From Deinococcus aerolatus (lineage in GTDB: Bacteria; Deinococcota; Deinococci; Deinococcales; Deinococcaceae), in NCBI RefSeq assembly GCF_014647055.1, contig NZ_BMOL01000002.1, forward strand, positions 1 to 64,000: a stretch of 64,000 bases of DNA, written 5' to 3'. Of this stretch, positions 53,752 through 63,355 are shown piece after piece. A program made the translations under genes and the position numbers. Under the pieces are notes generated by a model. It did no database searches. It saw only the letters and a list, made by a program, of their open reading frames with translations, and was not told the origin of the DNA. Within the stretch, counting starts at the first letter, position 1. Each line of letters begins with the position of its first letter.

Positions 53752-54192
53752 ATGGCTACCCTGTATGTCGTTTTGCTTACACTGCACAACATCAACCGCT
53801 GGCTGGTGGTGCTGGCCGGGGCTTGGGCACTGTTTCGCGGCTTCTCGGGCCTGCGTTCGGGGCGGGCCTTTACCGCCGCGGATCGGCGGCCAGTGGTGGC
53901 GTTCGTGGGCACGGTCAGCCTGCAACTGGTGCTGGGCCTGCTGCTGTTCGGCTTGATGGGGGCGCAGAACACCCCGGTCTTCGCGGGGACGCGGTCCAGC
54001 TTCCAGTGGGAGCATCTGGGCCTGGGTGTGCTGGCCGCCGTGTTCGCCACGCTGGCCTCCGCGCTGAGCAAGCGGGCCAGCGGCCATCCGGCCAAGTTCC
54101 GCGCGGTGACCGTCTGGACCGTGCTGAGTCTGGTGGTGGCGCTGGCAGGCGTGCCATGGTGGCGTCCGCTGCTGCGTCTCTTCACCCTGTAG
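53752..54192 (+). CDS. Small four-helix membrane protein
   Basis: A 146-residue membrane protein with four helices, starting YVVLLTLHNINRWLVVLAGAW. The LHNINRW motif near the N-terminus recurs in cytochrome b561-like or respiratory-chain small subunits, but I cannot assign it. The charged loop (ALSKRASGHPAKFRAVT) lies before the last helix. TAGGCT lies 6 nt before the ATG. It shares size and layout with the 52302 protein, suggesting related roles. Confidence 0.78.
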   Translation: MATLYVVLLTLHNINRWLVVLAGAWALFRGFSGLRSGRAFTAADRRPVVAFVGTVSLQLVLGLLLFGLMGAQNTPVFAGTRSSFQWEHLGLGVLAAVFATLASALSKRASGHPAKFRAVTVWTVLSLVVALAGVPWWRPLLRLFTL

Positions 54193-54210
54193 GTCTTGAG
54201 GCTGCTGGGT

Positions 54211-54760
54211 TCAGCGCCGGCGGGGGTTGAGGGCGGGCCGCCCCCCCCGGTGGGCACCGGGCGGGGGTGCAGCATTTCCACCAAAACGCGCCCCCTGCAC
54301 CTTTGGGGGCATGTGCCAGACGAGGAACAGCCGCCTGAGCCACCACGCCGCGCTGCCAGTCAGCGGCACGCCCAGCAGTTCACCCACGCCGTCGCTCCGT
54401 TCCAGGCCCGGCGCCTGCCCCAGCCTCCGGTATGAAAACCGCTTGAGAGACCAGGCTTGCAGGCTGCGGGCCATATTGTGACTGGCCCACATGCCGTTGA
54501 ACGGGCAGTCCCCGGCAGAGGTGGGATGTTTCAAGCGGGCGGTGTCCCCGCCGCTGCACAGCCGGGTCTGGCCCTGCACGTGCAGAAACTCTTCGGTCAG
54601 CAGGCGGCCCGCGCCGTCACGCGGCGCCCCCTCGGTGCCGGGCAGGATTCTTGGGGCGGTGCCGGCGGCCTACAGGATCTCGTGGCCCCGCAGCGCCGGG
54701 CCGTCTTCCACGCGCACCTCTCCGGCCATGATCCGGGTCACCCGCCGGCCCAGATGCGGC
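54211..54760 (-). pseudogene. Truncated type II NADH dehydrogenase-like gene
   Basis: On the minus strand one frame reads LGRRVTRIMAGEVRVEDGPA to GHEIL, then TAG where the family has Trp (IL-W-AAG), then AAGTAPRILPGTEGAPRD and LLTEEFLHVQGQTRLCSGGD, ending with LGVPLTGSAAWWLRRLFLVW. These are the NAD-binding end, second FAD contact and C-terminal anchor of NDH-2-like flavoproteins. The N-terminal FAD half is missing and the nonsense codon would stop translation. It is a different branch from the intact ndh at 34523. Bases 54761-54890 hold no gene. Confidence 0.7.
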
Positions 54761-54890
54761 GGTCTGGCCGGGGCGGGTGTGAAGGAGGGCAAGTTCCTGA
54801 ATCATGGGCGCGATCCCTGACACTCTTCTGGCGTCAGACTTCACAAATTTTTCTTGGGCAGTGAGGCAAGATGTGCCCCACCGCCTCTGT

Positions 54891-56450
54891 TCAAATGCGC
54901 CCCGGCGCAAACTCGCCCTGCCGCCGCTCGGTGCCCATGCCGGCCACGATCATGTTCTGGACGCGCAGCCACGCGCGGGCGCTGGCCTCCACCACGTCGG
55001 TTGCCACACCCAGGCCGTGCAGCAGCGTTTCGCCGTGGCGGGCGCTGACGCTGACCTCGCCCAGCGCGTCGCCGCCCTGCGTGACCGCCTGAATGCGGTA
55101 GCTCTCCAACGTGGGCGTGATGCCCGTGATCCTGTTGATGGCCTGGAAGGCGGCCTCCACAGGGCCGTCGCCGTGCGCCGTGGCGTCCACCGGACCGTCA
55201 GGGGTGTGCAGGCGCACGAAGGCCACCGGAGTCATGTTCATGCCGCTGGTGATCTGGAAGCCTTCCAGGCTGAAAGTCTGTGGCACGTCACTGCGGGAAT
55301 CGACCAGGGCACGCAGGTCGTCGCTGAAGATCTGTCCCTTGCGGTCTGCCAGATCCTTGAAGCGCCCGAACAGGTGCTGCACCTTGTCGTCGGGCATGTC
55401 CGCGTAACCCAGATCGGTCAGCGCTTTACGGAAGGCGGCCCGGCCCGAGTGCTTGCCCATGACCAGCACGGCAGCCTCGCGGCCCACCAGCTCGGCGTTC
55501 ATGATTTCGTAGGTCTCGCGGGCCTTCAGGACGCCGTCCTGATGAATGCCGGACTCGTGCGCGAAGGCATTGTCGCCCACGATGGCCTTGTTGGGCTGCA
55601 CCGGCATCCCGCTCAGGCGGCTGATCAGGCGGCTGGAGCGGTACAGCTCGCGGGTCTGGATGCCGGTCCTGTACCCATAGTGATCGGCGCGGGTATGAAA
55701 AGCCATTACGATCTCTTCCAGGCTGGCGTTGCCGGCCCGCTCACCGATGCCGTTGATGGTGCATTCGATCTGCCGCGCGCCGCCCTCGACGGCGGCAATG
55801 GAATTGGCCACCGCCATGCCCAGATCGTCGTGGCAGTGGCTGCTCAGGATGACGTGTGCGGGCAGTTCGGCCTTCAGGAACGCGAACAGCTTGCGCATCT
55901 CGTCGGGGGTGGTGTAGCCGACGGTGTCCGGCACGTTGATGGTGGTGGCCCCGGCCTCCACCGCCGCCTTGAAAATCCGGCTCAGGAAATCCCAGTCGCT
56001 GCGGGTGGCGTCCTCGGCGCTGAACTCCACATCGTCCACGAAGGAACGGGCCAGCGTCACGGCCTGCACGGCGCGCTCCACCACGGCGTCGGGTTCCAGA
56101 TTCAGCTTCTTGGCCATGTGAATCGGGCTGGTGGCAATAAAGGTGTGGATGCGCGGCTTCTCGGCAGCCTCCACGGCCCGCGCTGCCGCCTCAATGTCGG
56201 CCCGTCCGGCCCGCGCCAGCCCGGTGATGATCGGCCCGCGCACCTCGCGGGCAATGCGCGACACGCCTTCCAGATCGCCAGGGCTGGCGATGGGGAAGCC
56301 CGCCTCGATCACGTCCACACCCAACCTTGCCAGCTGATGCGCGATTTCCAGCTTCTGCGCGTGGTTCAGGGCTACGCCGGGCGACTGCTCGCCGTCGCGC
56401 AGGGTTGTGTCGAAGATGCGGATGCGGTCGGTGCTTTGCGGCTGGGTCAT
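54891..56450 (-). CDS. leuA: 2-isopropylmalate synthase
   Basis: A 519-residue enzyme catalysing the first committed step of leucine synthesis from acetyl-CoA and 2-ketoisovalerate. The metal site is [13 protein letters not shown] near the N-terminus; the [15 protein letters not shown] block carries two metal-binding His; [11 protein letters not shown] and GKHSGRAAF follow, and a C-terminal leucine-sensing domain spans about 390-510. Upstream is a leader peptide with three Leu codons and an attenuator, so transcription responds to leucyl-tRNA. Confidence 0.96.
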   Translation of the reverse strand: MTQPQSTDRIRIFDTTLRDGEQSPGVALNHAQKLEIAHQLARLGVDVIEAGFPIASPGDLEGVSRIAREVRGPIITGLARAGRADIEAAARAVEAAEKPRIHTFIATSPIHMAKKLNLEPDAVVERAVQAVTLARSFVDDVEFSAEDATRSDWDFLSRIFKAAVEAGATTINVPDTVGYTTPDEMRKLFAFLKAELPAHVILSSHCHDDLGMAVANSIAAVEGGARQIECTINGIGERAGNASLEEIVMAFHTRADHYGYRTGIQTRELYRSSRLISRLSGMPVQPNKAIVGDNAFAHESGIHQDGVLKARETYEIMNAELVGREAAVLVMGKHSGRAAFRKALTDLGYADMPDDKVQHLFGRFKDLADRKGQIFSDDLRALVDSRSDVPQTFSLEGFQITSGMNMTPVAFVRLHTPDGPVDATAHGDGPVEAAFQAINRITGITPTLESYRIQAVTQGGDALGEVSVSARHGETLLHGLGVATDVVEASARAWLRVQNMIVAGMGTERRQGEFAPGRI

Positions 56451-56502
56451 GGGGGCTCCTGTACTTGAATGTGCTTGAGAGGCAGGTTGATGGGCAAAGC
56501 AA

Positions 56503-56531
56503 ATCCCCCGGAGGGGACTCCTCCGGGGGAT
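56503..56531 (-). terminator. leuA attenuator
   Basis: A perfect 12-bp stem: ATCCCCCGGAGG (56503-56514) with CCTCCGGGGGAT (56520-56531), 5-nt loop, followed on the minus strand by TTGCTTTG. CCTCCGG inside leuL (inverse of 56568-56574) can pair with CCGGAGG of the terminator's first arm, giving an antiterminator. Confidence 0.85.
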
Positions 56532-56559
56532 CGGGCGCGCAGAAAACCTTGCTGGCCGT

Positions 56560-56604
56560 TCACTCCACCGGAGGACGGGTAAGAAGGAGGCCAGAGCGGA
56601 TCAT
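56560..56604 (-). CDS. leuL: leu operon leader peptide
   Basis: A 14-residue [17 protein letters not shown], with three consecutive Leu codons (CTC CTT CTT). A -10 box TACAGT lies 6 nt before its ATG and TTGCCC 16 nt further up, so the leader itself is translated from a leaderless transcript. When leucyl-tRNA is scarce the ribosome stalls at the Leu run and the downstream leader can adopt the antiterminator pairing, allowing leuA transcription. Confidence 0.85.
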   Translation of the reverse strand: MIRSGLLLTRPPVE

Positions 56605-56676
56605 GGCTGGACTGTAACGGATGCGGCGGTGGGGGCAAGGGGAGTCGTCTAGCCGCCCTGGCCCCCTGCCACCGCA

Positions 56677-56850
56677 CCACCCCTGGTGCAGCATGGCCTG
56701 GGCCACCCTGACGAAGCCTGGCACGTTCGTGCCCTGCAGGTAACTGAGGCTGCCATCGGGCCGCCGCCCGTGTGCCAGGGCGGCGCGGTGGCAGCCTCGC
56801 ATGATCTCGTGCAGGTGCTGGGCGTGCTGGCTCATTTCTAGGCCGCTGCG
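56677..56850 (-). pseudogene. C-terminal remnant of glutamate dehydrogenase
   Basis: An open frame reads SGLEMSQHAQHLHEIMRGCH and continues LSYLQGTNVPGFVRVAQAML, which are the last blocks of NADP-type glutamate dehydrogenases (SGLEM-x-QN, LHEIM, GANIAGF-x-KVADAM). A stretch of about 15 residues between the first two blocks is missing and everything upstream is gone. No stop ends the protein at the usual place; the frame runs on into leuL. The fragment is a fossil that now forms part of the leuA upstream region. Confidence 0.72.
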
Positions 56851-56881
56851 GTCGCCGGAGCACGGGGCCGTGACAGCTCTC

Positions 56882-57361
56882 TTAATTGCCCACCGACACC
56901 ACGTTGCAGGTGCAGCGGGCCATGCTGGTCAGCCGTCCGCGCTCGTCCCTGATCTCCACCGTCCAGACCAGCACGCTGCGGCCCCGGTAGGCCAGTGTCG
57001 CCTCGCCGGTCACGAAGCCGCCGGACACGCCCCGGACGTGCGTGCCGCTCAGGTCCACGCCCACCGCCACCTGCCTGCGCGGATCGAGATTGACCCACGA
57101 TCCCACGCTCGCCAGTTCCTCGGCCAGCGCGAGGTTTGCGCCGCCGTGCAACCGTCCGGCGGGCTGGAGGTTGCCCTCTACCGGCATCTGCGCGCTCAGG
57201 CGTTCGCGAGCAATGGCGATGAAATTAATGCCCAGACGCGCGCCGAGGGTACCGCTTAAGCCGCCGCCCTGCGGACCATTCATGAAGGCGGCCACCTGCT
57301 CGGGCGTCAGGCGGGCCAGCTCCTCGGGACTGGGAAAATTCAGATCGGGATGCAGCGTCAT
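56882..57361 (-). CDS. PaaI-family hotdog thioesterase
   Basis: A 159-residue hotdog-fold acyl-CoA thioesterase. The signature HGGANLALAEELASVGSW (about 93-110) matches the PaaI/YbgC-like active-site helix, with the Gly-Gly and the Glu that helps catalysis. The C-terminal strand set GFVTGEATLAYRGRSVLVWTVEIRDERGRL is typical. It could hydrolyse aromatic or acyl-CoA esters. TATTCT lies 6 nt before the ATG, so it is leaderless. Confidence 0.9.
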   Translation of the reverse strand: MTLHPDLNFPSPEELARLTPEQVAAFMNGPQGGGLSGTLGARLGINFIAIARERLSAQMPVEGNLQPAGRLHGGANLALAEELASVGSWVNLDPRRQVAVGVDLSGTHVRGVSGGFVTGEATLAYRGRSVLVWTVEIRDERGRLTSMARCTCNVVSVGN

Positions 57362-57389
57362 GCGGGGAGAATAGGGCGCCGGGGCAGTC

Positions 57390-57977
57390 TTAGCCCTGTG
57401 GGTGGTCCAGGGTCCGGCCCACGCCCAGCCCGTGGCGGTACACCAGTTCGCCGCCCAGAAAGCCGCCCGCCAGCGAGAGTCCCAGCGCCGTGCCCGACAG
57501 CACTTTGCCCAGGCCGCGCCTGTGTTTGCGCCGCGCCACGATGGACCCGACGTTCAGGAAGAAGGCCGTCTCGTTCAGGAGGCCGTGAATCAGACCGGTG
57601 CGCCGTGCCTGACCGCGTGCGCCGCTCCAGTCGGTCCAGCCGGTGGCGATGGTGGCGACGGCCCCCACCGTGCCCAGCGTCAGCGCCAGATCGGCGGCCC
57701 GCTCGGTGGCCTCGGTGTTCTGGCCGGGGAAGAAGTCCAGCATCCCGGCGATCATCCAGCCGCCCAGCGGCAGATGCACCAGAATCGGGTGAATCGGGTG
57801 GCCCAGCGGCACGCCGTGCAGGGCGTCAGTCACGCCCTCGGGCAGCAGGTCCTCCGCGCCGCGCAGGGCCAGTTGCAGTTTCTCGGCCAGCGCCTCGATG
57901 GCGTCGTGGTTGACCACCGCGTCTTCAAGAACATAGCTGGGCTTATCCTGATCGGCTTGCCAGGGAAGAAGGCTCAT
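57390..57977 (-). CDS. DUF2231 membrane protein
   Basis: A 195-residue protein with a DUF2231 membrane domain. Family hallmark GHPIHPILVHLPLGGWMIAGMLDF starts near residue 58; two more helices (ADLALTLGTVGAVATIATGWTDW and ETAFFLNVGSIVARR) and a C-terminal GLSLAGGFLGGELVYRHG follow. The conserved His residues may bind metal or heme. The ATG at 57977 is chosen because TATCGT lies 6 nt upstream. Function unknown. Confidence 0.87.
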   Translation of the reverse strand: MSLLPWQADQDKPSYVLEDAVVNHDAIEALAEKLQLALRGAEDLLPEGVTDALHGVPLGHPIHPILVHLPLGGWMIAGMLDFFPGQNTEATERAADLALTLGTVGAVATIATGWTDWSGARGQARRTGLIHGLLNETAFFLNVGSIVARRKHRRGLGKVLSGTALGLSLAGGFLGGELVYRHGLGVGRTLDHPQG

Positions 57978-58046
57978 GCCCTGACGATAGGCGCGGCGCC
58001 TGCGCTGGCGTGCCGCGCCCGCTAAAGGCGGATTCATGGACGGCGC

Positions 58047-59021
58047 TCAATCGGGAATCAGGTCTGCCGGATCAGGGGTCAGGCATGCGGCGAAGGCCGC
58101 CGCGTATTCCTCGCGGTCCAGCCCGCGCCCGATAAACACCAGTTCGCTGTCGCCTCCCCCGGTGTCCCAGGCGTCGGCGGTGAACAGGTCACGCACCGCC
58201 TGAAACAGGATGCGCTGGGGGTAGCCGTGCAGGTCCAGCCAGCCCTTGACGCGCAGCACCTCGGCGGGCCGGGCCAGGATGAACGAGGTCATGAAGCGCT
58301 GCCACTCGTAGGGGTCCAGGGGACGGTCTGCACGCAGGGTAAAGGTCTTCAGGTCCGGCGTGTGCGCGTGCCTCTCTGTGTCCTGGCCGTCCAGCACGCG
58401 CGGATCGAAGTCATCGCGGGCCAGCAGGGCGTCGGCATCGATCTGGCCGCGTTCCACGCCGATCACGCGGGCCAGCGGGTTGACGCCGCGCAGGGTGGCC
58501 TCGGCCCGCTCCAGCGCCTCCTCGCCCACCAGATCGGTCTTGTTCAGGACCACCACGTTGGCGTAAGCCAGTTGCCGCGCCGCCTCCGGGTGTTCGCGCA
58601 GGGTGTGCAGGACGTGGCGGGCGTCGACCACCGCCACCAGTGTCGTAACGCGGAAGGCGGCCCGCACCCCGCGCTCCAGCAGCGTCGCCAGCACCGGTGT
58701 GGGGTCCGCCACGCCCGACAGCTCCACGATCACCGCGTCAGGTTTCGTGTCGCGCATGGAAATCGTGACCAGTGCCCGCAGCAGATCGTCGCGGCCCGTG
58801 CAGCACAGGCAGCCGGCCGTCAGCTCGGTCACGTCGTCCTGAAGGCGCTCGATCAGGCTGCCGTCCACCCCGGCCTGCCCGAACTCGTTGACAATCACGC
58901 CCAGCCGGTGCGGCAGGCTGCGGATCAGATGGTTGACCAGCGTGGTCTTGCCTGCGCCCAGAAAGCCGCCGATCACGAGGATGGGAATGCGCGGGTCAGG
59001 GGAGGGGACAGGCGTGGTCAT
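58047..59021 (-). CDS. CobW-family G3E GTPase (metallochaperone)
   Basis: A 324-residue GTPase. Walker A GGFLGAGKTT (18-27), the metal-binding GCLCC (70-74), the VELSGVADP switch, VVLNKTD guanine site and a C-terminal CobW_C-like domain are all present. Such proteins deliver zinc or other metals; YjiA/ZNG1-type members are the closest in layout. There is no His-rich tail beyond a short HAHTP. TATCCT lies 6 nt before the ATG. Confidence 0.92.
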   Translation of the reverse strand: MTTPVPSPDPRIPILVIGGFLGAGKTTLVNHLIRSLPHRLGVIVNEFGQAGVDGSLIERLQDDVTELTAGCLCCTGRDDLLRALVTISMRDTKPDAVIVELSGVADPTPVLATLLERGVRAAFRVTTLVAVVDARHVLHTLREHPEAARQLAYANVVVLNKTDLVGEEALERAEATLRGVNPLARVIGVERGQIDADALLARDDFDPRVLDGQDTERHAHTPDLKTFTLRADRPLDPYEWQRFMTSFILARPAEVLRVKGWLDLHGYPQRILFQAVRDLFTADAWDTGGGDSELVFIGRGLDREEYAAAFAACLTPDPADLIPD

Positions 59022-59156
59022 GGGCAGAGGATAGCGGTCTGCCCAGGTGCGGAGGTCTGGGATAGATCGCCCATTGCGCCGCCCCTTGTCTGCCCAGCAG
59101 CGTCCGAAGGGGAGGCCAATGCACTGACGCTGGCCTCCGGGACGGACGCGGCTGCG

Positions 59157-60212
59157 TCAGCTTTTCAGGTTTTCCTGTTCCCACTCGTAGAACTCCGGCT
59201 TGTAAAATTCCAGCCGGATTTTCTTGTATTCCTTCGTTGAGTACAGGATGTCGTGGGCCACGCCGCTGGCCACCTCTTCCTCAATTGCCCTGATCTTGCC
59301 GAACGCCTCTTCCTTGCTGCGTCCGTGAACCATGGTGAAAATCGTGTACGGCCACTCCGGGTAGGTGGGGCGCAGGTAGCAGTGCGACACGGCCTTGAAT
59401 TCGGCCATCTGGCGGCCCACCTCGGCCACGTCCTCCTGCGGCACGGCCCACACGCCCATCGCGTTGAAGGTAAAGCCCGCCTTCTGGTGGCGGAACACGG
59501 CAGAGACGCGCCGCAGCGCCCCGGCAGCCTTCATTTTCTCGGCGTGGGCGGCCACCTCGTCGATGCTCAGGCCCAGCGCGGCGCAGGCATCGGCGTAGGG
59601 CTCCTCGGTCACGGGCAGATCCTTCTGGAACTCCACCACGAAGGCGCGGTCCAGATCCGTCACCTCGTAGCCGATGTTGCGCTGCTCACTGGTGTACTGC
59701 GGCTTGGCTTTGGCGTTCCAGTCCTCTTTACCGGTCATGTCGAACTCCACGCCGATCTTGAACAGGTGCAGCGTGGGCATCAGGCGGGTCAGACGGGCGC
59801 CGCTCAGCTCGTGCAACTTCTGGACGTGCGCTTCCAGATCGCTCTCGGGCGGCACGGCAATGGTGTACCACAGATTGAAATCGTGATTGCGCTTGTAGTT
59901 GTGGCTGACGCCGGGGTGGCCGTTCACCACTTCCGCGCCTGCGTCCAGCTGATCCTCGTCGTGCACGGCGGCCACCAGGCTGCTCTGGTACCCCAGCGTG
60001 CGGGTGTCGAAGATGGCACTGACCTGCCGCAGCACGCCCTCGGCCTTGACCTCGCGCAGAATTTCCAGGGCCTCGGCCTCGCTCAACCCGACTTCTTCGG
60101 CAATCAGCTGGTAGGGGCGCCGGACGATAGGAATATTTTTCTGTATACGGTTGAGAAGCTGCTCACGCGCCGTGGGGAGCGTGGTTTCCGGGGCAGGCGA
60201 GGGGGCGGTCAT
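59157..60212 (-). CDS. Fused AhbA/AhbB-like siroheme decarboxylase homologue (two Lrp-like halves)
   Basis: A 351-residue protein made of two Lrp/AsnC-like halves. Each has a winged-helix-type N-part (PYQLIAEEVGLSEAEALEIL; PYADACAALGLSIDEVAAHA) and a ligand part. The motifs are HNYKRNHDFNLWYT (first half) and HCYLRPTYPEWPYTIFTMVHG (second half), those of AhbA and AhbB, which decarboxylate siroheme in alternative heme synthesis. Many genomes annotate such proteins as AsnC regulators. Whether this one binds DNA or a tetrapyrrole is open. TATTGT lies 6 nt before the ATG. Confidence 0.85.
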   Translation of the reverse strand: MTAPSPAPETTLPTAREQLLNRIQKNIPIVRRPYQLIAEEVGLSEAEALEILREVKAEGVLRQVSAIFDTRTLGYQSSLVAAVHDEDQLDAGAEVVNGHPGVSHNYKRNHDFNLWYTIAVPPESDLEAHVQKLHELSGARLTRLMPTLHLFKIGVEFDMTGKEDWNAKAKPQYTSEQRNIGYEVTDLDRAFVVEFQKDLPVTEEPYADACAALGLSIDEVAAHAEKMKAAGALRRVSAVFRHQKAGFTFNAMGVWAVPQEDVAEVGRQMAEFKAVSHCYLRPTYPEWPYTIFTMVHGRSKEEAFGKIRAIEEEVASGVAHDILYSTKEYKKIRLEFYKPEFYEWEQENLKS

Positions 60213-60318
60213 GCCTCCACAATAGGCGCTCCTGAGCGGCGAAACGTCCCCGAACGAGCGGTCAGGCGCTGTTTTTTGCGGCGCTGCGCGTCACAATGTC
60301 TTCCATGAGGAACCTCAA

Positions 60319-60621
60319 ATGGTAACGGCCATCGTGATGGTGCAGGCGGACCGCCAGCGCGTGCAGGAAACCGCCGAGGCGCTGGCCGCCATTCCCGCCG
60401 TGCGCGAGGTCTACAGCGTGACCGGCGAGTGGGACATCGTGGCAATTCTCAAGCTGGCCGAGTACGACCAGCTCGACGACGTGGTGACCGGCCACCTGCG
60501 GAAGGTGGAGGGCATCGCCCGCACCCAGACCATGCTGGCCTTCCGCACCTACAACGACGCGCTGCTGGACCAGGGCTTCGGCGTGGGGCTCGACGAGGGC
60601 CGGGCCAACGGGGGAGGCTAG
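60319..60621 (+). CDS. Stand-alone RAM/AsnC ligand-binding domain protein
   Basis: A 100-residue protein equal to the ligand-binding half of Lrp/AsnC proteins, without the DNA-binding part. The pattern TAIVMVQADRQRVQETAEAL, VREVYSVTGEWDIVAILKL, TMLAFRTYND is typical of SIP-type (stand-alone) RAM proteins that bind amino acids as octamers. GAGGA lies 7 nt before the ATG. It is divergent from the AhbAB-like fusion, which has Lrp-like halves of its own. Confidence 0.85.
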   Translation: MVTAIVMVQADRQRVQETAEALAAIPAVREVYSVTGEWDIVAILKLAEYDQLDDVVTGHLRKVEGIARTQTMLAFRTYNDALLDQGFGVGLDEGRANGGG

Positions 60622-60741
60622 GCGGCGGTCCGCACCCTCTGACGGGTTGCTTTCTGGGAGGGTGGGGTAGGGCTGTCCCACATAAGCGAATGCATCTGCG
60701 GCAGGCGGACACCGGCCCGGCACCCGCGCTAGGCTGGCGGC

Positions 60742-61920
<1,179 letters not shown>

Positions 61921-62072
61921 CGCCGTTCTGCCTGACAACGGGTGTGGCCTGCGCGGCACGCCCGTTGTTGCGTGATGGTTCCGGCGGGGACTGTAGGCCG
62001 CAGGCGGTTCGTGGCCTGGGCAGCGGATCCACGGCATGTGATCACAGCCCAAAAAGTGCCGGTAAGAACTGG

Positions 62073-63179
62073 CTAGAGATGCTGGGCCGGCGTGGCGGGC
62101 CGCGCCGCCGTACTGCCGCGCACAATTAACCGGGTCGGCAGCCGCACGTCCACCTGGGCCTCGCCGCCCAGCAGGGCCAGCATGGCCTGACCCACGCGCC
62201 GCCCCTTTTCAGAGGTGGGCTGCCAGACGGTGGTCAGGTTCAGGTCGGCGCTGCCGGGCGCGTCGTCGTAGCCGATGATGCTCAGGCGCTGCGGCACGGC
62301 CCAGCCCAGGGTGTGGGCGGCCCTCAGCGCCCCGTGAGCCAGCACGTCACTCATGCACAGCAGCGCGGTGGTCTGGGGCTCGGCCTGCAGCAACTCCAGC
62401 GCGCAGGCCTCGCCGTCGGCAATGGTGTTGCGCCCGGCTTCGGTCAGGAAAAGCTGGGCGTGGGCGGGTGTGCCGGCGGCCACCGCCTCACGGTAGCCGC
62501 GCAGGCGTTCGGCGGTGGGGTGATAGACGATCTGCCGCTCCCGTTCGTGGGTCACGCGCCCGCCGCCCTGCCGGAGACCGAGTTCCAGGCACAGCACGCC
62601 GATGTGGGTGTGGCCCAGTCCCAGCAGATGCTGCGCCGCCAGGGTGGCCCCTCCAGCGTCGTCGATGCCTACGCCGGCAGCCTGGGCATGCTGGTCCTGA
62701 TCCACCAGGACGGTGGGCAGGTTGCGCGACAGAACCGCGCGCAGCAAATCGCTGTTCTGCGCGGCGCTGTACACGATCAGGCCGTCCACGCTGGCACTCT
62801 GCACGGGAAGGAGTGGATCGGCCTGGGTGTCGGCGGGACTGGCCAGCAGCAACAGGTTGTAGGAGGCATCCTGCAGCGCCTGTGCCACGCTGCCCAGAAA
62901 CTGCGCGGCAGCCGGATCGGCGAAGGCGTATTCCAGCGGCGCGTCGTACACCACGCCGATGACCCCGGTGCGGCCCCGCCGCAGGCTGCGGGCCAGGGGG
63001 TCAGGGCCGCCGTAGCCCAGCGTGCGCGCCGTTTCCAGCACCTGCTCGCGCAGCGCCGCCGAGAGCTGATCGGGGCGGTTGTAGGCGTTGCTCACGGTGG
63101 CCACGCTGACCCCCAGGGCGCGCGCCACCTCGCGCAGGGTAATGCGTCCGCTGGACGGTGCGGCAGGCTTGGGCGGCAT
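62073..63179 (-). CDS. LacI-family transcriptional regulator
   Basis: A 368-residue repressor. The N-terminal HTH reads ITLREVARALGVSVATVSNAYNRP, followed by the hinge-like segment and a periplasmic-binding-protein-like sensor domain (GVIGVVYDAPLEYAF to the C-terminal IIGYDDAPGSADLNLTTV). The start at 63179 is chosen because TAAGAT lies 7 nt upstream. It is divergent from an MFS permease, which is its most likely target. Confidence 0.92.
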   Translation of the reverse strand: MPPKPAAPSSGRITLREVARALGVSVATVSNAYNRPDQLSAALREQVLETARTLGYGGPDPLARSLRRGRTGVIGVVYDAPLEYAFADPAAAQFLGSVAQALQDASYNLLLLASPADTQADPLLPVQSASVDGLIVYSAAQNSDLLRAVLSRNLPTVLVDQDQHAQAAGVGIDDAGGATLAAQHLLGLGHTHIGVLCLELGLRQGGGRVTHERERQIVYHPTAERLRGYREAVAAGTPAHAQLFLTEAGRNTIADGEACALELLQAEPQTTALLCMSDVLAHGALRAAHTLGWAVPQRLSIIGYDDAPGSADLNLTTVWQPTSEKGRRVGQAMLALLGGEAQVDVRLPTRLIVRGSTAARPATPAQHL

Positions 63180-63210
63180 GATCTCTATCTTAGCCCTCCT
63201 CCCGGCTATC

Positions 63211-63222
63211 TGAATCGTTTTA
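63211..63222. promoter_or_regulatory. LacI-type operator candidate
   Basis: TGAATCGTTTTA has the central CG and partial dyad typical of LacI-family sites (TGAA-x-CG-x-TT-x-A). It lies 32 bp upstream of the lacI-type ATG and about 130 bp before the MFS gene. Confidence 0.35.
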
Positions 63223-63355
63223 GCCCTGTTCATCCCCGCCCAGATCGTGCGGGTTACAGTCCCAGGGTCGGCCCGGGCCGAGGGCTGTCCGGGCCCGGTG
63301 TCTCCCGTGGCTGCGTCCCGAGTCTCTCCCCATTTCCTTTACTCCAGGAGCCTGC

